64,000 nucleotides of DNA from Methanomicrobiales archaeon (GCA_030019205.1 JASEFH010000003.1:104241-168240), one strand, 5' to 3'. Counted from the first letter of the stretch, positions 27,678 through 37,647 are shown. The notes: generated from the letters alone by a model not told the origin. Translations and numbers: made by a program.

Positions 27678-27794
27678 GCATGGGAGGTGGCCGGGACGGT
27701 CATTTGAACCTTGAGAACGGGAGGTGCGAAAGTGATCCGTCCTCCGCCCCGGGAAGCCAAAGTATTTCAGGGGGAGACGTCCCCTGGACCTCCG

Positions 27795-28871
27795 ATGCAG
27801 ACGTGGTACAGGATCGCGATCCTAGTGGGCATCCTCCTCGTCCTCTCGGGCGGATGCCAGGATGCCCCGCCTAAAACCCCCTCTCCCGACACCCTCCCGG
27901 CACCATCCGGCAACCTCACGGTGCACGTCCTCGACGTGGGCCAGGGCGATGCTATCCTGCTGCGGTCTCCCGCGGGAAGAACGATGCTGGTCGATGCCGG
28001 CTCGATAGGATCCGCCCCCGAGGTGCTGGCATACCTGAACGCGTACGGTTTCAAATCCCTGGACGTCGCGGTGGCCACGCATCCCGATGCCGACCACATC
28101 GGCGGCATGGTGCCGGTACTCGAGGCCGTTCCCGTGCGCCAGTTCGTCGATGCGGGGTATCCCCATACCACCGGAACCTACGAGAATATGCTGGCCACGA
28201 TCGACCGTCTGGATATCCCCTACCGGACCCCGACCCGCGGCGATACTCTCGCCTGGGATCCCGCCGTGCGGGTCGCCGTGCTCAATCCCCCGGAGACGTT
28301 CCACGACGGGACGAACGAGAACTCGGTCGTGCTGCGGGTGTCGTACGGGGCGGTGGACGTCCTCCTGATGGGCGATGCTGAGAGTGCGGTCGAGCGGGAG
28401 ATCGCGGACGAGGCGATCGACTCGGAGATCCTCAAGGTGGCGCACCACGGGAGTGCATCCTCCACATCGGAGGCGTTCCTCGGCAGGGTGACTCCCGAGG
28501 TGAGCATCATCTCCGTGGGGAGCGGCAATCCCTTCGGCCATCCCGCGGCGGAGACGATCCGACGGCTCGAGCAGACGGGATCGGCGATTTACCGCACCGA
28601 TCAGGACGGAACGATATCGGTCATTTCGGACGGCCGCACCTATCGGATCGAGACGGAACGCTCCGGTACGGTGCTGGCAGCCACGCCGGCATCCTCATGG
28701 GCGACCGCATGCGACTGCACTGCGGACCGCTTCGACTGCAGCGATTTTTCGTGCCGGCCGCAGGCACAGGCCTGCCATGACTATTGCCTGCCGCTGGGGA
28801 AAGGCGACATGCATCAACTTGATAGTGATAGCGATGGAGAAGTCTGCGAATCGCCGGGGGAGGCGTGCTGA
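27795..28871 (+). CDS. Exported ComEC-like metallo-beta-lactamase lipoprotein with Excalibur tail
   Basis: A 358-residue exported hydrolase. The signal peptide has a lipobox (LSGGC). The metallo-beta-lactamase domain resembles the C-terminal domain of ComEC: VLDVGQGDAILL, the zinc motif THPDADHIGG, LLMGDAE and VAHHGSASST. The last 50 residues form a Cys-rich Excalibur calcium-binding module ending DSDSDGEVCE. It probably degrades nucleic acid or a phosphodiester outside the cell (inference from the ComEC-type domain). A GTG at 27732 has the better ribosome site (GGAGGTG) and would add 21 residues; the ATG was preferred for a normal signal peptide. The DUF3006 gene follows immediately. Confidence 0.88.
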   Translation: MQTWYRIAILVGILLVLSGGCQDAPPKTPSPDTLPAPSGNLTVHVLDVGQGDAILLRSPAGRTMLVDAGSIGSAPEVLAYLNAYGFKSLDVAVATHPDADHIGGMVPVLEAVPVRQFVDAGYPHTTGTYENMLATIDRLDIPYRTPTRGDTLAWDPAVRVAVLNPPETFHDGTNENSVVLRVSYGAVDVLLMGDAESAVEREIADEAIDSEILKVAHHGSASSTSEAFLGRVTPEVSIISVGSGNPFGHPAAETIRRLEQTGSAIYRTDQDGTISVISDGRTYRIETERSGTVLAATPASSWATACDCTADRFDCSDFSCRPQAQACHDYCLPLGKGDMHQLDSDSDGEVCESPGEAC

Positions 28872-29090
28872 ATGAAGGTCACGGTGGACCGGATCGAGGG
28901 CGACCTGGCGGTTCTCCTGGTGAGGGGGGACGAATCGGTCCAGTTCCTCATTCCCCTGCGGCTGCTGCCGCCGCTGCGGGAGGGCGACATCCTGGATATC
29001 CTCGTCACAAAGGATGAGAAGGCGACGGAGGAGGCCCGGGAACGGGTATCTGCACTGATCGATGGGCTGAAGATGAAAGACAGGGAGTAG
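28872..29090 (+). CDS. DUF3006 protein
   Basis: A 72-residue protein of the DUF3006 family (VDRIEGDLAVLLV, then a PxxLLPPLREGDILDI turn). Such genes are commonly paired with extracellular ComEC-like metallo-beta-lactamases, exactly as here, where its ATG directly follows the stop of the lactamase. The predicted fold is a small beta barrel with a C-terminal helix. The biochemical role is unknown. Confidence 0.85.
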   Translation: MKVTVDRIEGDLAVLLVRGDESVQFLIPLRLLPPLREGDILDILVTKDEKATEEARERVSALIDGLKMKDRE

Positions 29091-30187
29091 GGAGCGCTCA
29101 TCCCTGTCCGGCATATCATGTTTCGGTCCCCTGGGAGCGAATCAGGAGGATTCCCGGGACGGTCGTGTCCGCGTGGAGCCCGTGCGTTCCCATCTCCCGG
29201 AGCGCAGGGCAGGATCTTCGCAACCGACCTGCTGCATTCGATTCGGGGACGATGAACGGGAGACATGGTGGCGGCGCAGCTGCTGCGTATATGCGGATGC
29301 GCCTGCCGCAGAAACGGCAGGGAGGCACCGGGAGTGCAGGCGCATGACGCCGGACATCGGGACGGACCGGCAGTGCCTGCGAGGGCAATCCCCGGCATCG
29401 GGCGGTGCCCCCTCTCGAAGGGTTACAGAAGGGGGAATCTTCGGGAAGACAGGGTTCCGTAGCGTATCATGCTCCCGGGCCTGGATGTCCTTCGGGGTCC
29501 TCGGAATCCGGATCGTGGTTTGCGATGCCGAGCCGCTCGGGGGGGTGATCGCTGACAGGCAATGCCCCTCGCCCGTCCGGGTCATCGGGATCCTGCACCC
29601 CCGGACCGCTCCGGAAATTCGCCATGACTGTGCCGCCCCCAACCCCCCTCGCAGGAGCGGCATGCAGGGGTTCGCGCGATCCTGCTGCCCCTCGCGGCAA
29701 CCCCCCGGCGGTCTCCGGGAGAACCCCGTCAGAATTGCCCGCACCCACTACATGGATTATGGCAGACATCATCCAGCCTGGTTCCGTGAGGAACGGGATG
29801 CAGCGTATGTTCAGCTGCAGCCGGGCCCTCGCAGCGGAAGAGCAGGGCTTCTTGCACGGAAATGGGTTGTCCGCGGGAGAAAGCCGCCCGGGGCGCCCTT
29901 GTGGCGTCGGGAGGGCCTGCATGCCTGACCGTCCTTCAGGTCCACCCCCGACTCCGAATCCGCGGAGTCCATCCGCATGTCGGGGACCGACGTCCGCGGC
30001 AGGTCCAGCTCCGCCCTGCTGGATCGACTGCAGAGCAATGCCCGGCTGCGGGTGGCGATGCCGGGGGCCGAACCCGACCCCCGGCACCCGGTGAGCGAAT
30101 CGCCAGATCCTACAGTATTTTTACACTGCAGTATTCCTGACGGCCTGCCGTTGAATTCAAAAGAGATCGAGGATCTATTCTGAAACT
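29091..30187. other. Gene-free stretch of 1.1 kb
   Basis: All frames are short or have Arg/Pro/Gly-rich random-like composition, and no ribosome sites or family motifs were found. It is the left edge of a coding-poor zone reaching to about 41 kb. Some protein-like pieces (plus strand near 29485-29600) may be very old gene remains. Confidence 0.5.
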
Positions 30188-30508
30188 TTGAGCAGTAGGG
30201 AGAGAAAGATTCGCGTTGCTCCTCTCGTTGTCGCACTCGTTGCCCTGCTTCTCTCGAGCGGCTGCGCGCAGACGGCGATCCACTCCCTAGGGCTGCCCGA
30301 CGGAACCGTCTCGGATCCCGGGTAGTACCGGAAAAACAACGGCACTGCCGACGTGTTCGCCGGCAGCGCGAACTTCGAGCGCGACGAAGTCTGGTCGGGA
30401 GACAGCGTTCGGCTGGTATTCGAGAACCAAGCCCCCTCCGTGCGGACGCCAAATCCCCCTGCGGATTCTCTTGCGAAGGCAACTGCATGGTGCACCGGCA
30501 TGCCCTGA
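30188..30508 (+). pseudogene. Broken lipoprotein gene with in-frame stop
   Basis: From a TTG at 30188 the frame reads a signal peptide with lipobox (APLVVALVALLLSSGCAQ), then a TAG at 30323-30325, and then resumes in the same frame for 60 sensible residues (NNGTADVFAGSANFERDEVW, then SGDSVRLVFENQAPSV) up to a TGA. The stop probably replaced a Trp or Gln codon. Further protein-like sequence follows in another frame to about 30680 (GFVYTPIRTRHPGEWMQFG), so a frameshift is also likely. The original was an exported protein of unknown function. Confidence 0.65.
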
Positions 30509-31116
30509 ATGCCTCAGCGCGGCAGGAAGCGTCGGCGTCCAGCGGCATGGCGGGCAGCATGTTCCCGCTGGACTGCTGCCGGGATTCGTGTATACGCCCA
30601 TCCGTACACGGCATCCGGGAGAGTGGATGCAGTTCGGCTCTGCAGAACCTCTCCGGGTATTTCTGCACCGATCCCGCGGATACCCCATCGACGATCCCCC
30701 TCGCAGCCCTGCGGGAGCTGCCCTCTCCGGGGAGAGGGGAATCGTGCGACAGGCCCGGACGATGAATGCCGGGGAGAAGGCTCTCCATCGAACGAAGGAG
30801 GCAGGAGGAGCGACGCCCTCCGCGGAGAATTTCAGAGAATCCTCACCATGCTCCCGATGAGAATTTCGACAGCGCAAGCAGTGCCGCATTCTGCTGTCCG
30901 GTAACATGGCATTCGATATCATTCCCTGCGGTGCAATGGCGTCGTCAATCCCTTGCCATGAGGACTAAAGCGCTCTGCAGGAGCGGCGGGATGCCCGGCG
31001 GCACGATGGTCCTTCGAGCGAGCGGCAGTATCGCAGATGGCATCAAGTTGCCCGGTATCCCGGCTCGTCCGCGATAGGGGCGAAGAAAAAGGGGGATATG
31101 GAAGGTGCTTCCGGAG
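30509..31116. other. Gap holding the frameshifted end of the lipoprotein remnant
   Basis: The first 170 bases appear to continue the broken lipoprotein gene in a shifted frame. The rest, to 31116, shows no supported gene on either strand. Confidence 0.45.
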
Positions 31117-31401
31117 TTATCTCTTCTTGATGGCGCCTTCGATGATGTCGCCCAGGAAGACGCCCACGATGAAGATGATCACCAGAATGATGATCCCGAT
31201 GACCGTGCCGACCAGTCCGCCGATGCCAGCAGCCAGGCTGAATCCTTCCGGAGCGAGGAACGCTGCAATCAGGCCGAAGATGACACCCAGGACGATGCCG
31301 ATGATCGCCCCCTGTTTCAGGATGCCCCAGAGGTCCTGCTTGCCGGCGCTGAAGTAGCCGTAAGCGATACCGATGATGAGTATCAGCAGTTCAAACCACA
31401 T
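31117..31401 (-). CDS. Small glycine-rich membrane protein, hypothetical
   Basis: A 94-residue protein with three to four hydrophobic helices containing repeated small-residue motifs (GIAYGYFSAGK, GIGGLVGTVIG, GVFLGD). It ends EGAIKKR, a positive-inside tail. A GGTGAT ribosome site sits just before the ATG. The composition is typical of real small membrane proteins in archaea. No function is recognised, and it stands alone between gene-free stretches. Confidence 0.7.
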   Translation of the reverse strand: MWFELLILIIGIAYGYFSAGKQDLWGILKQGAIIGIVLGVIFGLIAAFLAPEGFSLAAGIGGLVGTVIGIIILVIIFIVGVFLGDIIEGAIKKR

Positions 31402-32282
31402 GCTATCACCATCCGGATCTTCATGAAATTCCGCTCTAAATACCTTCTCTTTTCTTCGTTCCGCCCCTCCCCTTTTCGATATGTTCCGAAATCGCCTCCG
31501 GGGCTATCGAAAGGGATTCCCTCCGGCATCCGCCGATACGGGTATCCGCCGGGATCGAGGTCTGCAGTCTGCCGGAGAATCGAATGCTGCCAGGAGCATG
31601 CCTGCTCGGGCAGAGGCCGATGGTCCAGGGATCGCACCCGGGATGGTCCGCCGATCTCCTCTGCCACGCCCGCCCGCGGATATTCCCCGCGGCACCGCTC
31701 CGTTCACATGCCGGCGTCAACGGAGCCGCGACGAATGCCACGCCATCCCCCTGCAGGTGCTCTGATGGCTGCCCCTCCGAAGAGAGTGACGGGGGGAGGG
31801 AAAAGGAGGGGCGATCGGGGGATCGCCAGGCGAGAGATACGACGCCATCGCCGAATCTGCAGGTATTATTAAGAGCGGGGCGGATAGTCTCTCCGGAAAG
31901 ATCTCCGATCGCAGCGCTGCCCGGAGCATGTCGGCAGGCCGACCGCCCTGGGGTACCGCCCGAAAGAGGGAGAGAAGGTTCTGCTCGCGCGAAGGAGCCG
32001 ATCAGATTCGCAGGGAGGCCGGGGCCGAAGGCACCGTCGATGGCATCCAGCACGCCCTCGAAGGGGGTGAAAACATCACGGTGAGGAAGAATCGCATCAA
32101 CATCGAGATCGACTGCCGAGAGAGGAGCGCGATCCCGGCAGGAACTCCGATAATGCCTCCCGGCCGCCCCCCGCCGCCTCGGATTGGTTCGCAGAACCTC
32201 GCGGCGGCCTCTGGCCGGGGTAAACCACCGGGCAGCGCGCGCCGGAAACTGCGATGGAGACCGAACCATGGAGAGGAGGGAG
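31402..32282. other. Gene-free stretch, 0.9 kb
   Basis: Overlapping frames on both strands show no recognisable gene. Around 31980-32130 both strands give protein-like text (plus: GTVDGIQHALEGGENITVRK), so a degraded gene is possible. No start, ribosome site or family supports it. Confidence 0.45.
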
Positions 32283-32462
32283 ATGGACCAGATCTGTGAT
32301 GTCTGCGGGAGAGCGGCGATCGGGATCCAGATCTTCGGCTGCTGCGCCTCCACCGTCTGCGAGGAGCACGCCGACGCCCGGCTGCGGGAACTGGGCCCGG
32401 GCAAGAAGCGGGGGTGGGGGGAGTGCTACTTTTACCGCTTCGAGGATCCCGGACCCGGCTGA
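32283..32462 (+). CDS. Small Cys-rich zinc-binding protein
   Basis: A 59-residue protein with CDVCG at residues 5-9, GCCAS around 19-23 and CEEH around 26-29, a plausible zinc-ribbon set of CxxC and CxxxH. It ends in aromatic, acidic sequence (ECYFYRFEDPGPG). The ATG at 32283 directly follows a GGAGGG ribosome site; a longer frame upstream would translate that site. No specific family name could be assigned. Confidence 0.65.
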   Translation: MDQICDVCGRAAIGIQIFGCCASTVCEEHADARLRELGPGKKRGWGECYFYRFEDPGPG

Positions 32463-33073
32463 ACGGGCTTCTGCGGTGGGAGAGCGATCCATTCGGGATT
32501 TCCGTCCCTTGTGGGATTCTGCCGCAGCCCCGGGTCGGATCCGCCAGGATCTGCAGCGAAGCCCCTCGTCTGCGCTGCGTGCCCATCTCCGCCGGGCTCG
32601 TTGGGGCGGCAGCATCCGGATCCCCTCCCGTCGGGGGCGCTGGCGGCGAACCGGAACTTTACTGCAGGAATTCCGTTCGGCCTGGATTTTGCCGTCCCCC
32701 GGCATCCCGGATCATCCCTGCAGGATCCGTCGCACCTAATTGCGCTGGAGCCCGGTCCGCTGCTGCAGGCCTTTGACCGCGAGCTCCTCCACTGCATCTG
32801 CAGTAACGGCGGCCGCTCGCTCTCGACCCCGGGGACTGTCAGCTCTCGCTGTCCGATACAGAGAGCCCGGCTGCAGGAGAGTCGTATCGTCCGGTGGCCA
32901 AAGACGCTCCAGCACGCTCTCCGTGGCTGGAGGCGGGGCGGAATACCCGTGATGGGTGGGTATATATACACCGATGCGCATCGTTCACCCCTGCTCCGGC
33001 TCGGCTGCATGCAGAGTGCGGAAAGCCCTGTGCATTCCGAGCGGGGCAGGATATCGGCACGAGGTGGAAAAGC
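32463..33073. other. Gene-free gap with TATA box for the DUF3303 gene
   Basis: No gene was recognised. A clear TATATATAC at 32961-32969, in a GC-rich setting, lies about 110 bases before the DUF3303 start and is its likely promoter element. Confidence 0.5.
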
Positions 33074-33331
33074 ATGTTATTCGTTCTGTGGTACAAATTC
33101 GACCCCGAGCATGCCCAGGAGGTGCACAGGCTCTGGAGAGAATACAGATACCCGGGTGAAGTGAAGGTGCGGGAGCGGTACCTCCTGATCGGGAGGCATA
33201 TGTCTGTCGCCATCTTTGAGGCACCGGACGAGGAGTCTCTCCTCAAGATCACAGGGCCGTTCAGCAAGTACGGGGTGGCCCATATCGCACCGGCGATGCC
33301 CCTGGAAGAGGCCGTTCAGGTCAAATGGTAG
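33074..33331 (+). CDS. DUF3303-like small protein
   Basis: An 85-residue protein beginning MLFVLWYKFDPEHAQEVHRLW, a ferredoxin-like alpha/beta fold (strand, helix, strand, strand, helix, strand) of the DUF3303 type, ending in a MPLEEAV segment. Family members are small stand-alone proteins of unknown function, perhaps dimeric barrel-like. The ATG follows a GAGGTGG site. A T-rich terminator follows the gene. Confidence 0.75.
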   Translation: MLFVLWYKFDPEHAQEVHRLWREYRYPGEVKVRERYLLIGRHMSVAIFEAPDEESLLKITGPFSKYGVAHIAPAMPLEEAVQVKW

Positions 33332-33346
33332 GGCCGGACGATCTCC

Positions 33347-33351
33347 TTTTT
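33347..33351 (+). terminator. Oligo-T terminator after the DUF3303 gene
   Basis: Five T in the context CTCCTTTTTACAGG, 16 bases after the stop codon. Confidence 0.4.
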
Positions 33352-33546
33352 ACAGGGGGCCTTTGCCGGAGGGGGGAATGGCACATGCTCCTCGGGATTC
33401 CCTGCCTGGCACGAGGCGTCGGAGGGGCGATCGACCGTCTCCCCGCCCTGTCCCGCGCGTTGGGCTGACAGTGCGACGGGAAGTGCGTCGATGCAGCTGT
33501 GCCGGGACGGGAATGCTGAATGCAGCAATGCGGGGCGTCGCAGAGT

Positions 33547-35538
33547 TCATTCCTTCTCCGGGGCGGGCTCCCGGGCGGCCGGCAGCGTGAAGTAGAAGGT
33601 CGAGCCCTTCCCCGGCTCCGACTCGACCCAGACGCGCCCGCCGTGCCGTTCCACGATCCGTTTCACAATGGCAAGCCCGATGCCGGTGCCGGGATACTTC
33701 TCCCGCCCATGCAGCCGCTGGAAGATGACGAAGATCTTCTCCTGGTACTGCGGCTCGATCCCGATCCCGTTGTCCGCCACTGCGAATTCCCACATCACGT
33801 CATCCCATCGGGCGGAGATCCGGATATCCGGCGGCACGCCCTCCCGCCGGAACTTGATCGCGTTGCTGATCAGGTTCGCAAAGATCTGCTGGAGCTGCGT
33901 CGGGTCCGCCAGCACCGCGGGCAGGGGGCCATGGCTGATCGCCGCGCCGCTTTCCGCGATCGTCGAGGCGAGGGCGGCGAGGGCGTGCTCCAACACCGCC
34001 TCGCTCTCGGTCTCGGCTGGCGGGCCGCCGCGCGTGGCCACCCGCGAGAACTCCAGCAGGTCGTTGATCAGCGCCTGCATCCGTTTGCCGGCGTCCACGA
34101 TGAAGCCGATGAACTCGTCGGCCTCCGGGCCCATCTGCCCCTTATACCGCCGCTCCAGCAGCTGGGAGAAGGTCACGATGGTACGGAGCGGCTCCTGCAG
34201 GTCGTGGCTGGAGACGTAGGCGAACCGTTCCAGATCCTCGTTGGACCGCTTGAGGCTGATCATGGAACGCCGCAGACCCTCCTCCGCGCGGTGGCGCTCG
34301 GTATCGTCGATGATATAGCCTTTGGCCCCCGCGAGGGCACCTTTCTCGTCGAAGATGCCGATAATATTCTCCACAACGTGGATGCGGGTCCCGTCGCGCC
34401 GCCGCCGCATCCTCCCCTCGTTGAAGATCCGCCTCTCCTTCTGCAGGCGGGCGAGCACCTCCTCCCGGTCCCGGGGGCTGATGTAGAGATCGAGGACGCT
34501 CGATCCCTTCGCCTCCTCCACCGATGCAAACCCGAACATCGCCGCGAAGGCCGGGTTGCAGTCCAGGATTCGCCCGTCAAGGCTCGTTTCGAAGTTGCCG
34601 GTGATATCCTCGTCGAAGAGGCGGCGGTACTTCTCCTCGCTCGCCATCAGCCGCTCCTCGGCCCGTTTCCGCTCCGTGATGTCCCGCACGTACTCGATGA
34701 TCCCCCGGAACTCCCCGGTGCGGTCGTCGATGAGGGGGAAGGTGAAGAGATCCATCCAGCCCTCCACCTCCCCGCCGGGGCCCGGGCGGGGGACTTCGGC
34801 ATGCCCGGGCTCGCCGGTCGCCAGGGTCTGGAGCGTGGGGCAGTTCAGGCAGGGCCGATCCCGCCCCTGGTAGACCGCGAAGCACTTCTTTCCCACGATC
34901 GGCATGGCACGGGAGTACCACTCCTCCATGGCGCGGTTCACCCGCACGATGGTGAGATCGCGATCCAGGATGCTGATCCCGTCCTGGATGCTGTGGAAGA
35001 CATCGTTCAGGAACTCCTCGCTCTGCCGCAGGGCCTCCTCCATCCGCTTCCGCTCCGTGATGTCGCGGATGTTGACGACGACACCCCGCACGCCAGGATC
35101 CTCCAGCAGGTTGGTGGCGATCGCCTCGATCCGCTGGTCGCCTTTCGGGCCGGGGAAGGTCAGCTCGATCGTTCTGCTATCCCCGGGATGCCGCAGCAGG
35201 AAGGAGAATGCCTCCCGCACCTGCGGGACGAACTCTGGCTGCACCAGCTCAAACGCGCTCCTGCCGACGAGCGTCTTCGCGCGGAAGACTCCGATCTGTT
35301 CGACGGCAGCACTCGCGAACAGGATGGTCCCCCGCCCGTCCAGGAGGAGGATGGTGTCCGAGGACTTATCCACGAGCGCCCTCAGGCGGTGCTCCCGCAG
35401 CCCCTCTTCGCCCGCTCCGGAATCCGCGCGGCAGGGATCCGCCGCCCAATCGGCGCATGCCGTATCAGGAGGTCGCTTCTGCGGCGAATCGCAGGGTGAA
35501 TCCTGCCGTTCTGCATCGGGATGGGGAGCCGAAGTCAT
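33547..35538 (-). CDS. PAS-domain sensor histidine kinase
   Basis: A 663-residue soluble kinase with no membrane segments. Three PAS domains lie at about residues 50-160, 175-300 and 305-430, each closing with an RDITERK(R)-type motif. The dimerisation/phospho-acceptor helix SSHDLQEPLRTIV (His near 452) follows, and then the ATPase domain with N-box NLISNAIKFR, G1 DNGIGIEP and G2 GTGIGLAIVKRI. It probably senses a cytoplasmic redox or small-molecule signal. The middle PAS has three extra cysteines (KKCFAV, PCLNCP) that could bind a cofactor. No response regulator is adjacent. Confidence 0.93.
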   Translation of the reverse strand: MTSAPHPDAERQDSPCDSPQKRPPDTACADWAADPCRADSGAGEEGLREHRLRALVDKSSDTILLLDGRGTILFASAAVEQIGVFRAKTLVGRSAFELVQPEFVPQVREAFSFLLRHPGDSRTIELTFPGPKGDQRIEAIATNLLEDPGVRGVVVNIRDITERKRMEEALRQSEEFLNDVFHSIQDGISILDRDLTIVRVNRAMEEWYSRAMPIVGKKCFAVYQGRDRPCLNCPTLQTLATGEPGHAEVPRPGPGGEVEGWMDLFTFPLIDDRTGEFRGIIEYVRDITERKRAEERLMASEEKYRRLFDEDITGNFETSLDGRILDCNPAFAAMFGFASVEEAKGSSVLDLYISPRDREEVLARLQKERRIFNEGRMRRRRDGTRIHVVENIIGIFDEKGALAGAKGYIIDDTERHRAEEGLRRSMISLKRSNEDLERFAYVSSHDLQEPLRTIVTFSQLLERRYKGQMGPEADEFIGFIVDAGKRMQALINDLLEFSRVATRGGPPAETESEAVLEHALAALASTIAESGAAISHGPLPAVLADPTQLQQIFANLISNAIKFRREGVPPDIRISARWDDVMWEFAVADNGIGIEPQYQEKIFVIFQRLHGREKYPGTGIGLAIVKRIVERHGGRVWVESEPGKGSTFYFTLPAAREPAPEKE

Positions 35539-35658
35539 GATCTGCCATCTGCACTTCCCTGAACTCGGTGGTGCGGATCCTTGCGTTCCCGGAAGATAAA
35601 TGGATCCCTGCAGTCGCAGAGTCGCCCTGCCGTTTGCCCCCCGGGCTGGATAGGACGG

Positions 35659-36158
35659 TTAGACCGCCGTTAGGGTGAAGCAGAAGGTCGAGCCCTTCCC
35701 CGGCTCCGACTCGACCCAGATTTTACCCCTGTGCCGCTCCACGATCCGTTTGCAGAGCGCTCGACCGATCCCGGTGCCCTCGTTACGGCTCCTGCCCGTG
35801 CAGCCGCTGGAAGATCGCAAAGATCCTCTCTGAGTACCGCGGATCGATCCCGATCCCGTTGTCCTGCACCGAGAACTGCACCATCCCGTCCCGGCGACGG
35901 GCCGAGACGTGAACTCTGGGGGATGGGTCCCACACGATGGAAGGGGGCGTTTGCATATCCGATAGGATTCTCCAGGCACAGGCCGGTCTCCTCCGGTTCC
36001 CTCTGGCTCTTTGTGAGTCTGTCTTTGGACTGCTTCAGCTCCTCCTGGATGGTCTTCTGCTTCTCGTATGCCATCGCAAGGGCTTCGTTTTTCGTCTGCA
36101 GGTCTTTTTCCGCACGCTTGCGCTCGGTGATGTCCCGCCCGAAGATGTTGAGATAGTT
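35659..36158 (-). pseudogene. Histidine kinase remnant
   Basis: Pieces of a kinase related to the one next door are spread over three frames. First comes the end of a PAS domain and linker helix ([20 protein letters not shown]), then, after a frame change, [20 protein letters not shown] up to a TAA, and then, in another frame, [20 protein letters not shown] to the normal C terminus. The phospho-acceptor region and the N-box are missing. The final 20 residues ([12 protein letters not shown]) are nearly the same as in the intact kinase, so recent duplication or conversion is possible. Confidence 0.8.
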
Positions 36159-36199
36159 TCACCCGGCGGTTGTGCGGCAAAGAGCCGCAGAATGACACC

Positions 36200-36480
36200 G
36201 GCCGGATAGCGGATCCCCTCCCCGATGGCGAGATCCTGCCCCGGGGTTCTTGCTGTCCGTGCGCAACCTCGGAGAGCGGCCGTCCCGGACTCCGCACCTG
36301 GTTGTCCGGACGGTTCATATCGGCGTATCCAAGCGCTATTCCGATCACGATCGCCCCGGGGATCTCCTGTTCAGCCCGGACGGGAGGCGGGTAGCCGACG
36401 AGCATGTTGGCTGCGGCGGAGTCTTCGCCGCACTCCTGCGCCATCCGCACGTTGCTCCGCGATATCGCCCGCGGATCGGA
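36200..36480 (-). pseudogene. Nitroreductase C-terminal remnant
   Basis: The minus strand reads [20 protein letters not shown] and [12 protein letters not shown], a good match to the C-terminal part of FMN nitroreductases (GxALGYxDxxxPxNxxRxxRxPL). It is preceded by [17 protein letters not shown]. The N-terminal half, with its FMN-binding arginines, is not present in frame. Boundaries are approximate. The remnant abuts the kinase remnant, so two neighbouring genes decayed here. Confidence 0.6.
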
Positions 36481-37176
36481 TAGAGGCCACGGAGTGAACC
36501 GGCGGACCCTGCGGAGGCAGGCGATGATCGGGGCGCTGGATAGGTGCATGTGCAGCTCGAAAATGGGCCGCGCCTGCCCCTGCCGGTGTTGCGCATCCGG
36601 CTCCAATTTCGCAGCTGCTTCCGGATCCCGGTGGCCAGGCAACGTGAACCGGAATATCCGCCTTCCGTGGCACGCACCCCGGGATCCATTCCTGCCACCG
36701 CTTACGGATCCGGGCGACGCAGATCTCCCGCGGCGGCCGATCGCCCGCGCCGGGGGCTGGATGCAGCGGCATGGACGCTCTCGATCCTCCGCCCCGGCAG
36801 AGGATCCGAACGGAATGCCTGAACCATGCGTCGGGCGTCGCAGGTTCGATCATGCTCACCGGGCCTTCCGGCTGCTCGAAGTTTTCAATTGAAAATGCGG
36901 TGCATCGGGATGTTCCAGCACCCGTGCTGGCGGATCCTCGGATCGGTCCCGGATGACGCGGATGCCTGCCGCCGCTGTGCACCAGGTCACTCCGATGCAC
37001 AGGGCAGGCGTGCCGGAGGCAACGGCGAGCACTCCCCGGTCGGATGCGGTCGTTTCAGGAACAGTAGCATTGTAATAGCATGAGGGGAGAATCCATGCAT
37101 GCACGATACCGGTACGACGGTCAGAAGAGCCGGCGGCGTTTCGGCGCTGGCGGGGAGAACAAGGGGGTGAGTGGGG
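36481..37176. other. Gene-free gap upstream of the flavodoxin
   Basis: It may hold the frameshifted N-terminal part of the nitroreductase remnant (minus strand near 36490-36560), but nothing further could be identified. The last 100 bases form the leader of the flavodoxin gene. Confidence 0.45.
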
Positions 37177-37647
37177 ATGAAGATTGGCATCATTGTGCAC
37201 TCGGAGACGGGCAACACTCTCGCGGTTGCCCGGCAGCTTCAGGAGGGGCTGCGGGCTGCGGGGCACACGGCGGAAACAAAACGGCTGAAACTGACCGGAA
37301 AGCCGCAGGACAGGAACGTGGGGATCGTGGATCCGCCGGATGCGGGCGCTTACGAGGGACTGGTCTTCGGCGCTCCCGTCCACGGGTTCGCCCTCTCGAA
37401 GGGGATGGACACCTACCTGTCGCAGATCCCCTCGCTCCAGGGGAAGACGGTCGCCTGCTTCGTTACAAAGGGCCTGCCTTTTGCCGGAACCGGCGGAAAT
37501 CAGGCGATCGCGCGGATGCGGCAGGTCTGCGAGTCCCGAGGCGCGACCGTCTGCGCGACGGGGATCGTCATCTGGCGCGGGCAGCGCGAGAAGCAGATCG
37601 CCGACCTGGTCGAGCGATTCCGCCGGTGTTTCGAGGGAGGGCGGTAG
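37177..37647 (+). CDS. Flavodoxin family protein
   Basis: A 156-residue FMN protein for electron transfer. The phosphate loop is at the N terminus (IIVHSETGNTLAVA, about residues 5-18; SxTGNT), and later loops read VFGAPVHGFALSKGM and CFVTKGLPFAGTGGNQA. The length fits short-chain flavodoxins. The ATG at 37177 was chosen over the GTG six bases earlier because the AAGGGGGTGA ribosome site is then properly spaced. No partner gene is adjacent. Confidence 0.85.
   Translation: MKIGIIVHSETGNTLAVARQLQEGLRAAGHTAETKRLKLTGKPQDRNVGIVDPPDAGAYEGLVFGAPVHGFALSKGMDTYLSQIPSLQGKTVACFVTKGLPFAGTGGNQAIARMRQVCESRGATVCATGIVIWRGQREKQIADLVERFRRCFEGGR

Noticed and set aside
33520..35499. A 659-codon plus-strand open frame
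   Set aside because: It is the exact antisense of the PAS histidine kinase. High GC keeps the opposite strand free of stops, and its composition (Asp/His/Pro/Leu-rich) has no domain.
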